The notes under the pieces were generated by a model that saw only the letters and a program-made list of their open reading frames with translations, was not told the origin of the DNA and did no database searches. A stretch of 64,000 bases of DNA from Anaerolinea sp. (GTDB lineage Bacteria; Chloroflexota; Anaerolineae; Anaerolineales; Anaerolineaceae). Made by a program: the position numbers and the translations under genes. Shown piece after piece: positions 38,166 to 47,497 of the stretch; the stretch's first letter is position 1; every line of letters begins with the position of its first letter. The DNA lies in contig JARKPU010000005.1 in NCBI GenBank assembly GCA_029975055.1, positions 1 through 64,000 of the forward strand. The letters are read 5' to 3'.

Positions 38166-39131
38166 TCAGGGGGTCGGGTTCTTCCAGTAAGACATCTCAT
38201 CCACCATGACGGCAAAATCATCCGTCGCGCTGGAACCCACGTACAGGCCGAAGTAGCCGCTCGTCCAGGTGCCGTCGCTCACCTCGCCCAGTAATTGTCC
38301 GTTGGCATACATCAACAGGCGCGTGCCCACCATCATCAGGCCCATGCGGTTGACCTGGTTGGTGCCCTTCAGGATCGCGTCGCTTGCGGTCCAATCCTTC
38401 AGGCGCGTCAGCTTGCCTTTAGCGCCGTCCAGGCCGTCCCACTTGCGCAGCGAGTAACGCCCGTCGCAGGTGAAGCCGAACAGGTAGCCCCGGTCGGCAT
38501 CGGCCAGCACCGGCACGCGCACGATCATCCCATACTGGTCTCCGGCGCTGCAATCGGTGGGCTTGAAGGTCGCCTCCAGGTAGAGGTCGCCAAAGGCGGC
38601 CCCCTCGGGGTTGGCCAGGCGCCAGGCCAGTTTATCCGTCAGGCCGGTGAGGATCATCCAGCCGTCGTTGAAGATCAGCGCCGAAAAGTCATCCGGCCCG
38701 GCCGGCCAGACCCAGGCCAGCGCATCGTCCATCCCATCGGTCGAACTGGGCCTGCCGAGGTGGCTGCGCGGGTCGCCGGGGGCCGGGGTGAAGGCCGGGC
38801 CGGTGGTGGCCGTGGGCGGCGGGTTGGTGGCGGTGGGCTGCGGCGGCTCCGGCGTGGAGGTCGCAGTCGGCTGCGCCGGGGCGGTGGTGTTGGTGGGCTG
38901 GTCGGGCGAGTGCGTGGCCGTCACAATGACCAGCCCGGGCGTTTCGGTGGGCTGGGTCTGCGGCGCCGAGGTCTGCGTGGGCATGGCCGTCAGCACCATG
39001 GCGAGCTGGGTTTGCATCTCCACATCCGAAAGCGTGGGCTGGGTGGAGGGGTTCTCTGGGGGCCTGGAGGAAGGCAGAACGCACCCGGCCAGCAGGACGG
39101 CGACCATCAGGAATGGCAAAAACTTCTTCAT
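38166..39131 (-). CDS. Lipoprotein with Thr/Pro-rich linker and C-terminal LamG/concanavalin-like domain
   Basis: Lipobox LLAGC; TPT/PTATSTP linker; LYLEATFKPTDCSAGDQYGMIVRVP...YFGLYVGSSATDDFAVMVDEMSYWK. Confidence 0.65.
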   Translation of the reverse strand: MKKFLPFLMVAVLLAGCVLPSSRPPENPSTQPTLSDVEMQTQLAMVLTAMPTQTSAPQTQPTETPGLVIVTATHSPDQPTNTTAPAQPTATSTPEPPQPTATNPPPTATTGPAFTPAPGDPRSHLGRPSSTDGMDDALAWVWPAGPDDFSALIFNDGWMILTGLTDKLAWRLANPEGAAFGDLYLEATFKPTDCSAGDQYGMIVRVPVLADADRGYLFGFTCDGRYSLRKWDGLDGAKGKLTRLKDWTASDAILKGTNQVNRMGLMMVGTRLLMYANGQLLGEVSDGTWTSGYFGLYVGSSATDDFAVMVDEMSYWKNPTP

Positions 39132-39302
39132 CCGATCTCCTTAAAAACCAAACGACCAGGCTGGAACACAGTGATGCCCCTATGACGCGCCAAAGCGCGA
39201 TTTGTTCCCTCGCCTGCGGGCCGCGCGGATTCTTGCTCCTGGAAAAAAGTATATACCCGAATCCAGGAACGGCCCCTTCGGGCGGCTTCAGGCAAGCTGC
39301 GT

Positions 39303-39788
<486 letters not shown>

Positions 39789-39918
39789 CGCAACCTCCGG
39801 CAAAATCCAGGTGAATCGCCTCGATCGGGCGATCAATTTCCCATATTGTACCTGCAAACCCATGCGCCAATTCTCGGGCGCGTTTGTCAAATATCTCTTT
39901 CTCGTGTAAGATAACTTT

Positions 39919-41679
39919 GTGAGAGCAAGTGAAATCCCCTTCCTGGCGGACTGGTTCGCCATCTCCTTCCGCTGGCTCATCCTGTTTGTGCTGTCCATCA
40001 CCCTGGCGCTGGCGGGCAGCCTGAGCGGCTGGGCGATCTTCGTGCTGGCCCTGCCGGTGCTCTGGAACCTGGTGATGAGCGTCCTGGCGGTCTTCAACCG
40101 CCGCCTGGCGGGGCACCGCGCCATCAACGTGGCCGTGGACCTGATCGGCGCCATGCTCATCTTCGCCGTCAGCGGCGACGTGAGCGGCCCGGCCCTGTGG
40201 GTGGGCACGCTGGCCATCGCCCCTGCTGCCATTTTCTACGAGCTGCGCGGCTCGGTTATCTCGGCCGTGGTGATCACCGTGCTGGAGGGGGCCTTCCTAT
40301 ACTTCATCCGCCCGGAATACTTTGCCAACCCGCCGCTGCTCACGCTGGTGACGATCAACGCGGCGGCGGCCCTCTCGCTTGGGCTGCTCAGCCTACCGCT
40401 CATCAAGCGCCTGCGCGGCACCTATCAAGAGCTGGTGCGCCGCCGCCGCGAGGTCGAACAGCGCATCCAGATCCGCGAGCGCGACCGCATGCGCGCCCTC
40501 AGCGAGATGATCGCCACCTTCAGCGCCACGCTCAATTACAAAACCGCGCTCGAAGCGGCGATGAACTCGAGCATTTCTACGATGGGCCTCACCGATGACG
40601 AGGCCACCCCGCTGCTGTGCGCTTTCTTCCTGTTCGAAGACGCCGGGTTGAAGTACGCCGTCGGCCGGGGGTTCACCGCTCATGAGCAGGCCATGCAGCT
40701 CCCCGCGCAAAGCGGGCTGCTGCAGGAAGTGCTCCAGACCGGCGAACACCGCCTGCACATCAGCGACTCCTGCGACGACCCGGAGCTGAGCTCGCTCATC
40801 TCGCTGCACACCTGCAAGGCGGTGCTCCTCCTGCCCCTCATCCGCGGCATGAACGCCTACGGCGTGCTGCTCTATGCCCACCCCAGCCCGGCCTTCTTCA
40901 ACGATGACCGCACCGAGCTGCTCGTGACCGTCGCCAACCAGGCCGTGATCGCCATCCAAAACGCGCGCCTCTACCAGGACCTGGCCGCCGAAAAAGAGCG
41001 CCTGATCCAGACTCAGGAAGAAGCACAGCGCAAGCTGGCGCGCGACCTGCACGACGGCCCCACCCAATCGGTTTCGTCCATCGCCATGCGCATCGGCATC
41101 GCCCGCAAGCTCTTCGAGCGCAATCCCCAATCGGCGCTGGAAGAGCTGGCCAAGGTGGAAGAACTGGCCCGCCGCACCACCTCCGAAATCCGCCACATGC
41201 TCTTCACCCTGCGCCCGCTGGTGCTGGAATCGGAAGGGCTTTCGGCGGCGCTGAACACCATGGCCGAGAAGATGCGCGACCTCTACCAGCAGAGCGTGAA
41301 GCTGGAGATCGACCCGCAGGTGGTGAACGCGCTGGATGCCAGCCGCCAGACGGTGATTTTCTACCTCGTCGAGGAAGCCGTGAACAATGCGCGCAAGCAC
41401 GCCCAGGCCTCGCAGATCACCGTGCGGCTCAAGTTCATCACCAACGATAGCAGCATGGCCGGGCTGGAGATCAGCGACAACGGGGTTGGGTTCAACGTGG
41501 ATGAAGTGATGGGCGGTTACGACCAGCGCGGCAGCCTGGGGATGATCAACCTGCGCGAGCGCGCCGATATGATCTCCGGGCTGTTGAAGATCGACTCGGC
41601 CCCCGGCAAGGGCACGCGCGTGCGCGTCTATATTCCACTCACCGAGGCCGCCGAAGACCGGCTGCACGGCGCGCGCTAA
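39919..41679 (+). CDS. Membrane sensor histidine kinase (GAF + HisKA_3/NarX-type)
   Basis: N-terminal TMs, GAF region, RKLARDLHDGPTQSVSSIAMRI, HATPase. Confidence 0.92.
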   Translation: MRASEIPFLADWFAISFRWLILFVLSITLALAGSLSGWAIFVLALPVLWNLVMSVLAVFNRRLAGHRAINVAVDLIGAMLIFAVSGDVSGPALWVGTLAIAPAAIFYELRGSVISAVVITVLEGAFLYFIRPEYFANPPLLTLVTINAAAALSLGLLSLPLIKRLRGTYQELVRRRREVEQRIQIRERDRMRALSEMIATFSATLNYKTALEAAMNSSISTMGLTDDEATPLLCAFFLFEDAGLKYAVGRGFTAHEQAMQLPAQSGLLQEVLQTGEHRLHISDSCDDPELSSLISLHTCKAVLLLPLIRGMNAYGVLLYAHPSPAFFNDDRTELLVTVANQAVIAIQNARLYQDLAAEKERLIQTQEEAQRKLARDLHDGPTQSVSSIAMRIGIARKLFERNPQSALEELAKVEELARRTTSEIRHMLFTLRPLVLESEGLSAALNTMAEKMRDLYQQSVKLEIDPQVVNALDASRQTVIFYLVEEAVNNARKHAQASQITVRLKFITNDSSMAGLEISDNGVGFNVDEVMGGYDQRGSLGMINLRERADMISGLLKIDSAPGKGTRVRVYIPLTEAAEDRLHGAR

Positions 41680-41709
41680 CACAGGCAGCCGCGAAGCCGA
41701 AGCAGCGGC

Positions 41710-42309
41710 CTAAACTCCAAACAATTCGTGCAATATCGGGATCGCAGCGCGCACGGCCAGCGCGCGATGACTCAGGCGGTTCTTCTCGGCGCTCTCCAGC
41801 TCGGCCATCGTCTCTGCCCGGCCTTCGAGCTGAAAGATGGGGTCATAGCCGAACCCGCCCGTGCCGCGCTCAGTGGGGATGATCTCGCCCGGGCAGTTGC
41901 CCACGCAGAGCTTCACCCCCCTGCCCGGCGCGGCTACCGCCACCGTGCAATGGAAGCGCGCCTTCCAGGGCCTGGCCACCCCCTTCAGGTTCGCCAGCAG
42001 ATGCGCGCGCCGGTCGGCGTCGGTGGCCCCGGCGATGGGCGAATAGCGCGCCGAATAAAGCCCCGGCGCGCCGCCCAGCGCTTCCACCTCCAGCCCGGAA
42101 TCATCCGCCAGCGTCACCAGCCCGGCGGCCTGGCAGTAGGCCAGCGCCTTTTTGGCCGCGTTCTCGGCGTAGGTGGCGCCGTCTTCTTCTACCTCTAAGA
42201 AAATGCCCAACTGCGCCGGCAGGAGCAGCTCGAACGGCTCGCCGCCGAGGATCTCTTGAAACTCGCGCAGCTTGCCCGGGTTGGTGGAAGCGATCAATAA
42301 TTGCGGCAT
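41710..42309 (-). CDS. rdgB: RdgB/HAM1 family XTP/dITP pyrophosphatase
   Basis: LLIASTNPGKLREFQEIL, TLADDSGLEVEALGGAPGLYSARY, GYDPIFQLEG, KNRLSHRALAV. Confidence 0.95.
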   Translation of the reverse strand: MPQLLIASTNPGKLREFQEILGGEPFELLLPAQLGIFLEVEEDGATYAENAAKKALAYCQAAGLVTLADDSGLEVEALGGAPGLYSARYSPIAGATDADRRAHLLANLKGVARPWKARFHCTVAVAAPGRGVKLCVGNCPGEIIPTERGTGGFGYDPIFQLEGRAETMAELESAEKNRLSHRALAVRAAIPILHELFGV

Positions 42310-42351
42310 GGTTGTTATTTCGCTAATTTTTATGATATTTTTATTAAATAC

Positions 42352-42380
42352 TTGACTTGCAGAATCCCGCGTGCTATAAT
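42352..42380 (+). promoter_or_regulatory. Sigma-70 promoter
   Basis: TTGACT(42352-42357)-N17-TATAAT(42375-42380); implies the CDS start is downstream of the longest ORF start. Confidence 0.8.
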
Positions 42381-42422
42381 TTGCGTGTATTATTATATCC
42401 CAATGACCCCAAACTTATTACT

Positions 42423-42896
42423 GTGAACCTTCCGCGACACCCGCTGCGCATCAATGTTGGATTCCTGCTCAATGCGCCAATAGGCTACAGCCGGGATATC
42501 CACTTTGAGTACCCTGCTATCCGGTTAGAAGAAGAAACCTACGTCGATTTTAACGGCGTGGTGCGGGTGAACCGCACGCCGCAGGGCATTCTGGCCGTGT
42601 GCGATTTTCACGCCACGGCCGCTCTCGAATGCGTGCGCTGCCTGAAGGGCTTCGAGCGGGCCCTCCATGCCGAGTTCAGCGAGTTGTACGCCTTCAACGT
42701 CCGCTCGACGACCGAATCCGACCTCATCTTGCGCGAAGACGGCAACATCGACCTCGAACCTCTCGCGCGCGAGTACCTGTTGATCGAAGTTCCCATCTCG
42801 CCGCTCTGCCGGCCCGACTGCAAAGGCCTGTGCATCGAGTGCGGCGAAGACCTCAACCTGGGCACCTGCGAACACAATGTTCGCGTAACTTATTAA
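42423..42896 (+). CDS. DUF177/YceD-like protein with Cys clusters
   Basis: ECVRCLKGFERALHAEFSELY...CRPDCKGLCIECGEDLNLGTCEH; GTG start chosen because the -10 overlaps the upstream ORF start. Confidence 0.8.
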   Translation: MNLPRHPLRINVGFLLNAPIGYSRDIHFEYPAIRLEEETYVDFNGVVRVNRTPQGILAVCDFHATAALECVRCLKGFERALHAEFSELYAFNVRSTTESDLILREDGNIDLEPLAREYLLIEVPISPLCRPDCKGLCIECGEDLNLGTCEHNVRVTY

Positions 42897-43010
42897 CCGG
42901 TTTTTTTGTTGTTGCTTCTGCGTCGGTGGGTCATGTGAACGGTCAACTTATCCATAAAACCAGGCAGAAACGAGTGGACCGGGATCTGTCATATCGGGAG
43001 GGTGGAATAA

Positions 43011-44192
43011 ATGACAAATCCGGGGCGACATAAACGCAATATCGAAATCCTCAGCATGCTGCTCGAAAAGGCAGACATCCAGGGTTACCTGACGACGGAA
43101 GACCTCATGGAGGTTTACCCCAACGTCACCGAAGACCGCGATCACTTCGAGGCCATTCTCGTCGCCCTGCGGCGGCGCGGCGTGGATATCCTCGACCATG
43201 ACGAGAGCGAGTCGGTTTTCGACGAGATCGACGACAGCCTCTCGGACGACTTCACCCCCCTTTCCGACCTGACGCGCATCTCCAGCGACGATACGGTGGG
43301 GCTGTACCTCAAAGAAATGTCGCGCGTCCCGCTGCTCACCAGCGAAGAAGAAATGGACCTGGCCAGGCGCATCGAGAAGGGCCGCTCGGCCAAGCGTGAA
43401 CTCTGCCGCACCAACGGAAGCACCCAGCCCGCCCGCCGCTGCGAGCTGGAAAACCTGATGAACGACGGCCTGCTGGCCCGCGAGCACCTCATCAAAGCCA
43501 ACACGCGCCTGGTCGTCTCCATCGCCAAGCGCTACATCGGGCGCGGCGTGCCCTTCCTCGACCTGATCCAGGAGGGCAACCTCGGCCTGATGAAAGCCGT
43601 CGAGAAATACGAATATCAACGCGGCTTCCGCTTCTCCACCTACGCCACCTGGTGGATCCGCCAGACCATCACGCGCTCCATCGCCGACCAGGGCCGCACG
43701 ATCCGTGTGCCCGTCCACATGGTTGACCGCATCCGCCAGCTCTACCGCACCACCCACGAGATGGAGCAAAAACTCGGGCGCTCGCCCACCAACGACGAGA
43801 TCGCCGAAGCCATCGGGGTTAAATCGAACAAGGTGGATTGGATGCTGCGCGTTTCGTGGCTGCCGCTCTCGCTGGAAAGCCCGATCAACGACGACGAGGA
43901 AGACTCGGAGCTGGGCATGTTCGTCGAGGACCAGGTCACGCCCTCGCCCATCCAGAGCACCTACACCAGCCTGCTGCGCGAGAAAATCCAGGAGGTGCTC
44001 GATACCCTCCCGCCGCGCGAATCGCGCATCCTGCGACTGCGCTTTGGGCTGGAAAACGGGCGCGCCTACACGCTCGAAGAGGTGGGGCAGAAGTTCGGCC
44101 TCACCCGCGAGCGCATCCGGCAGATCGAAAGCAAAGCTCTGCGCCGCCTCAGGCACCCGCGCCGCGCGCGCCAGTTGAAGGATTACCTGTGA
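43011..44192 (+). CDS. sigA: RNA polymerase sigma-70 family factor, RpoD/SigA group
   Basis: Regions 1.2-4.2 including [18 protein letters not shown] and [20 protein letters not shown]. Confidence 0.93.
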   Translation: MTNPGRHKRNIEILSMLLEKADIQGYLTTEDLMEVYPNVTEDRDHFEAILVALRRRGVDILDHDESESVFDEIDDSLSDDFTPLSDLTRISSDDTVGLYLKEMSRVPLLTSEEEMDLARRIEKGRSAKRELCRTNGSTQPARRCELENLMNDGLLAREHLIKANTRLVVSIAKRYIGRGVPFLDLIQEGNLGLMKAVEKYEYQRGFRFSTYATWWIRQTITRSIADQGRTIRVPVHMVDRIRQLYRTTHEMEQKLGRSPTNDEIAEAIGVKSNKVDWMLRVSWLPLSLESPINDDEEDSELGMFVEDQVTPSPIQSTYTSLLREKIQEVLDTLPPRESRILRLRFGLENGRAYTLEEVGQKFGLTRERIRQIESKALRRLRHPRRARQLKDYL

Positions 44193-44225
44193 GCGCCAAG
44201 GCGGCACAACCCATGGGGTGAAATT

Positions 44226-44258
44226 CCAGACATTGGGGTGACTTGCCTCAATGTCTGG
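44226..44258. other. Hairpin downstream of the sigma factor gene
   Basis: CCAGACATTG...CAATGTCTGG with partially paired interior. Confidence 0.7.
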
Positions 44259-44306
44259 TTGCATTTATCTACCGATTGTGATTGCTTGACCATGACGGGG
44301 GGACCG

Positions 44307-44948
44307 ATGAGCGATCTGGACCTGGCGATTGAACTGCTCGAACAGGGCATGCGGGCCGAGGCTGTGAAGGAACTGGAGCGCATCCTGAGCGCCGATATCG
44401 ATAACATCTCGGCCTGGCGGCTGCTGGCCCAGGCTGTCACCGACCCGCAGGAGGTGAAGGAGTGCTACGAGCACGTCCTTCGCCTCGATCCGCACGACCG
44501 CGAAGCCGCCATCGCCCTGCAAGAGATGGGCGTGGAGGAGGCAGACCTCACCAGCGACGTGCCGCCCTTCTTCCATGAGGATGTCGAAGAACTGGGCTAC
44601 CAGTGGCAGCCCGAAGAACCTCCGCGCGAGCCGGGCGTCGATACCGCGCCGCTCAAGATGAAGGACGCCTACCCTGTTATTGAGCCCCCGGCAGATGCTC
44701 TCGCCCAAGCCGAAGAAAACCACGAAGCGCTCAAACGCGCCGAGGCCGCCCTCTTTGATGAAGAGGAAGAAGCCCCCGCCGTCCCCGAAAAGCAAGCCCC
44801 CTCGGGCAGCATCCTGGAGAATGACTCGTTCTTCTACACCGCCGTTGTCGTCATCCTCCTCATCCTCGCCGTGGTCGTCATCTACATCTTCCGCCAATCC
44901 ATCTGGGAATTCATCCAGGCCAATCTGCCGTTCCTGTTCAACAAGTGA
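44307..44948 (+). CDS. TPR-like protein with C-terminal TM anchor
   Basis: LDLAIELLEQGMRAEAVKELERILSADIDNISAWRLLAQAV...; C-terminal TM. Confidence 0.6.
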   Translation: MSDLDLAIELLEQGMRAEAVKELERILSADIDNISAWRLLAQAVTDPQEVKECYEHVLRLDPHDREAAIALQEMGVEEADLTSDVPPFFHEDVEELGYQWQPEEPPREPGVDTAPLKMKDAYPVIEPPADALAQAEENHEALKRAEAALFDEEEEAPAVPEKQAPSGSILENDSFFYTAVVVILLILAVVVIYIFRQSIWEFIQANLPFLFNK

Positions 44949-45000
44949 TCCGCTGCGCAGGCTGCCCCTAAAAGAGAGCGGAACCATGCTTCCTGGCAAA

Positions 45001-45298
45001 GCCTGCGCAGGCAGGCTTCGCGCCCCCCTTGCCGCGGTTTCAACCGCCCGGAACTCGCCTGCGCCCGCCCTTTGAGCCTACGCAGGCAGGCTTCGCGCCC
45101 CCTCTTGCCGCGGTTTCAACCGCCCAGGACTCGCCTGCACCCGCCCTTTGAGCCTGCGCAGGCAGGCTTCGTGCCCCTTTTGCAGCGGTTTCAACCGCCC
45201 GGAACTCGCCTGCGCCCGCCCTTTGAGCCTGCGCAGGCAGGCTTCGCGCCCCCTCTTGCCGCGGTGTCAACCGCCCGGAACTCGCCTGCACCCGCCCT
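45001..45298. repeat. Minisatellite, 4 x ~75 bp direct repeats with internal palindromes
   Basis: Units start at 45001, 45076, 45152 and 45227; each has GCCTGCGCAGGC (or variant) and GCGGTTTCAACCGC. Confidence 0.95.
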
Positions 45299-45315
45299 AA
45301 CCAAACCGGTTTCGG

Positions 45316-45344
45316 TTGAAATTCTCCCCCTTCTATGCTATGAT
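45316..45344 (+). promoter_or_regulatory. metG leader promoter
   Basis: TTGAAA(45316-45321)-N17-TATGAT(45339-45344). Confidence 0.8.
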
Positions 45345-45365
45345 TGGGTCTGCAAGGGAGTCACG

Positions 45366-45443
45366 ATGTGCCTGATGATGAGCATGCGCATGACAATGAT
45401 GATGCGTGGGAGAAACCCCTCTCCGCCGTGTCAGGCTGCCTGA
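45366..45443 (+). CDS. Met-rich leader peptide MCLMMSMRMTMMMRGRNPSPPCQAA (putative attenuator of metG)
   Basis: SD AAGGGAG just upstream; 8 Met in the first 13 codons; followed by an intrinsic terminator and metG. Confidence 0.85.
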   Translation: MCLMMSMRMTMMMRGRNPSPPCQAA

Positions 45444-45464
45444 AACACCCTGCGTGAATTCGGC

Positions 45465-45491
45465 CCGGCTGGCGGAATGCCAGCCGGTTTT
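45465..45491 (+). terminator. Intrinsic terminator in the metG leader (attenuator)
   Basis: CCGGCTGGC-ggaat-GCCAGCCGG then TTTTGTGTT. Confidence 0.9.
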
Positions 45492-45527
45492 GTGTTAACC
45501 ACTCTGCCAACATCCTTGAGGTGCCCT

Positions 45528-47321
45528 ATGTCTGAACCGGAATACATCCTCGTCTCAATTGCCTGGCCCTATGCCAACGCCGAAATCCACGTCGGCAATA
45601 TCACCGGCTCTCACCTGCCCGGCGATATCGTCGCGCGCTACCACCGCCTCAAGGGCAACCATGTGCTGATGGTCTCGGGCACCGATTCGCACGGCACGCC
45701 CGTCACGCTGCGCGCCGATGCCGAGGGCAAGCCCATCGAGGAGGTCTACAAGCGCTACCACGACGGCTTCCTCGATCTCTTCCAGCAGGCCGGCATTTCC
45801 TTCGACCTCTTCACCACCACCCACACCGAGAACCACTTCAAGGTCTCGCAGAGCATCTTCCTGGCCCTGCTCAAGAACGGCTACCTCTATACCGAGACGC
45901 GCCCGCAGTGGTATTCACCCGCTGCCAAACGCTTCCTGCCCGACCGCTACGTGGAAGGCACCTGCTACATCTGCGGCTTCGAAAACGCGCGCAGCGACCA
46001 GTGCGACCGCTGCGGCAACGTCCTCGAGCCCGAAAAGCTGCTCAACCCCCGCTCCAAGGTCGATTCCTCCACCCCTGAGCTGCGCGAAACCCAGCATTAT
46101 TACCTCGACCTTTCCAAGCTCGAGCCCGAAGTGGCCGAGTTCCTGCGTGAGCGCCAGTCTTACTGGCGCGAGACGGTCATCCGTCAGTCGCTCGGGCAGA
46201 TCGAGAGCGAGGGCCTGCGCAGCCGGCCGATCACCCGCGACCTCGACTGGGGCATCCCCGTGCCGGTGAACGGCTGGGAAGGCAAGTGCCTGTATGTGTG
46301 GTTCGAGGCGGTCATTGGCTACCTGTCCGCCTCCATCGAGTGGGCGCAGCTGGCCGGCGCGCCCAAAGAGTGGAAGCACTGGTGGACGAACCCCAACGCG
46401 AAAGCCTTCTACTTCATCGGCAAAGATAACATCTTCTTCCACGCCGCCTTCTGGCCCGCCCAGCTCCTGGGCGTCGGCGAGCAGTTCCTCGAGGTCTTCG
46501 CCGGCGAATACGGCCAGCCCCTCACCCTGCCGTACGACGTCCCAGCCAACCAGTTCATGAACCTGGAGGGCGAGAAGATCTCCGGCAGCCGCAACTGGGC
46601 CGTTTGGGGGCGCGATTTCCTCACCCGCTACGACCCCGACCCGCTGCGTTATTACCTGACGGCCAATATGCCCGAGCTGCGCGACACCGACTGGGATTGG
46701 GAAGATTTTTATCACCGCAACAACGACGAGCTGGTGGCCACCTGGGGCAACCTGGCCAACCGCGTGCTGGCCTTCGCGGTGAAGAACTTCGAGGGCAAAG
46801 TGCCAGAGCCTGGCCCGCTCACCGCGCAGGATGAAGAAATCTTACGCACCGTGGAGGGCGGTTTCGCCTCGGTGGGCGCCGAGCTAGAGGCGGTGCACCT
46901 GCGCAGCGCGCTGGCCGAGGCCATCCGCCTGGCCACCGAAGTCAACCGCTACCTCGACCAGACCGCCCCCTGGAAGGCGATCAAAACCGACCGCCCCGCC
47001 GCGGCGCGCGCGGTGTACACGGCCCTGCGCTGCATTGACAACCTCTCGGTGCTCCTGGCGCCCTTCCTGCCGCACACCAGCGAAAAGCTGCACAGCTTCT
47101 TCGCCTACGAAACGCCGCTTTTCGGCAAGCAGGCCACCCAGCAGGTGAGCGACGGGCTGGGCACGCACAACGTCTTGCGTTACGATCCAGACGGCGCCTC
47201 CGGCCGGTGGGAGCCAAGCAAGCTCCGGCCCGGCAGCCCGCTCATCGAGCCGCAGCCGCTCTTCAAGAAGCTGGATGCATCCATCATCGCGGAGGAACGC
47301 GCCCGCTTGGGCAGAAAGTAA
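45528..47321 (+). CDS. metG: Methionyl-tRNA synthetase
   Basis: ILVSIAWPYANAEIHVGNITGSHLPGDIVARYHRLKGNHVLMVSGTDSHGTP, CYICGFENARSDQCDRCG zinc knuckle. Confidence 0.96.
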   Translation: MSEPEYILVSIAWPYANAEIHVGNITGSHLPGDIVARYHRLKGNHVLMVSGTDSHGTPVTLRADAEGKPIEEVYKRYHDGFLDLFQQAGISFDLFTTTHTENHFKVSQSIFLALLKNGYLYTETRPQWYSPAAKRFLPDRYVEGTCYICGFENARSDQCDRCGNVLEPEKLLNPRSKVDSSTPELRETQHYYLDLSKLEPEVAEFLRERQSYWRETVIRQSLGQIESEGLRSRPITRDLDWGIPVPVNGWEGKCLYVWFEAVIGYLSASIEWAQLAGAPKEWKHWWTNPNAKAFYFIGKDNIFFHAAFWPAQLLGVGEQFLEVFAGEYGQPLTLPYDVPANQFMNLEGEKISGSRNWAVWGRDFLTRYDPDPLRYYLTANMPELRDTDWDWEDFYHRNNDELVATWGNLANRVLAFAVKNFEGKVPEPGPLTAQDEEILRTVEGGFASVGAELEAVHLRSALAEAIRLATEVNRYLDQTAPWKAIKTDRPAAARAVYTALRCIDNLSVLLAPFLPHTSEKLHSFFAYETPLFGKQATQQVSDGLGTHNVLRYDPDGASGRWEPSKLRPGSPLIEPQPLFKKLDASIIAEERARLGRK

Positions 47322-47349
47322 AATCAAGGTCTCTGCGGCCCTCCAAGCT

Positions 47350-47495
47350 GGTGCGGTCCAAAGCGCCTCTTGTAGGGTGCGGTCGATTTTATGACCGCAC
47401 CCTTTTTGGCAGTAAAAGATGGTGCGGCCCAAAGCGGCCGCACCCTACAAGGCTACCCATGGCAGGTGCGGCCCAAAGTGACCGCACCCTGCAAG
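47350..47495. repeat. REP-like palindromic element, copy 2 (several units)
   Basis: TGTAGGGTGCGGTCGATTTTATGACCGCACCC, GGTGCGGCC-caaagc-GGCCGCACC, GGTGCGGCCCAAAGTGACCGCACC; shared with 22446..22562. Confidence 0.9.
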
Positions 47496-47497
47496 GC

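Noticed and set aside
42357-42422. ORF-track start of the YceD-like gene at 42357
   Set aside because: The promoter -10 (42375-42380) lies inside this segment, so the true start must be downstream; GTG 42423 preferred.
45001-45298. Possible CRISPR array
   Set aside because: Units are contiguous ~75-bp near-identical repeats with no unique spacers and no cas genes nearby; a minisatellite.
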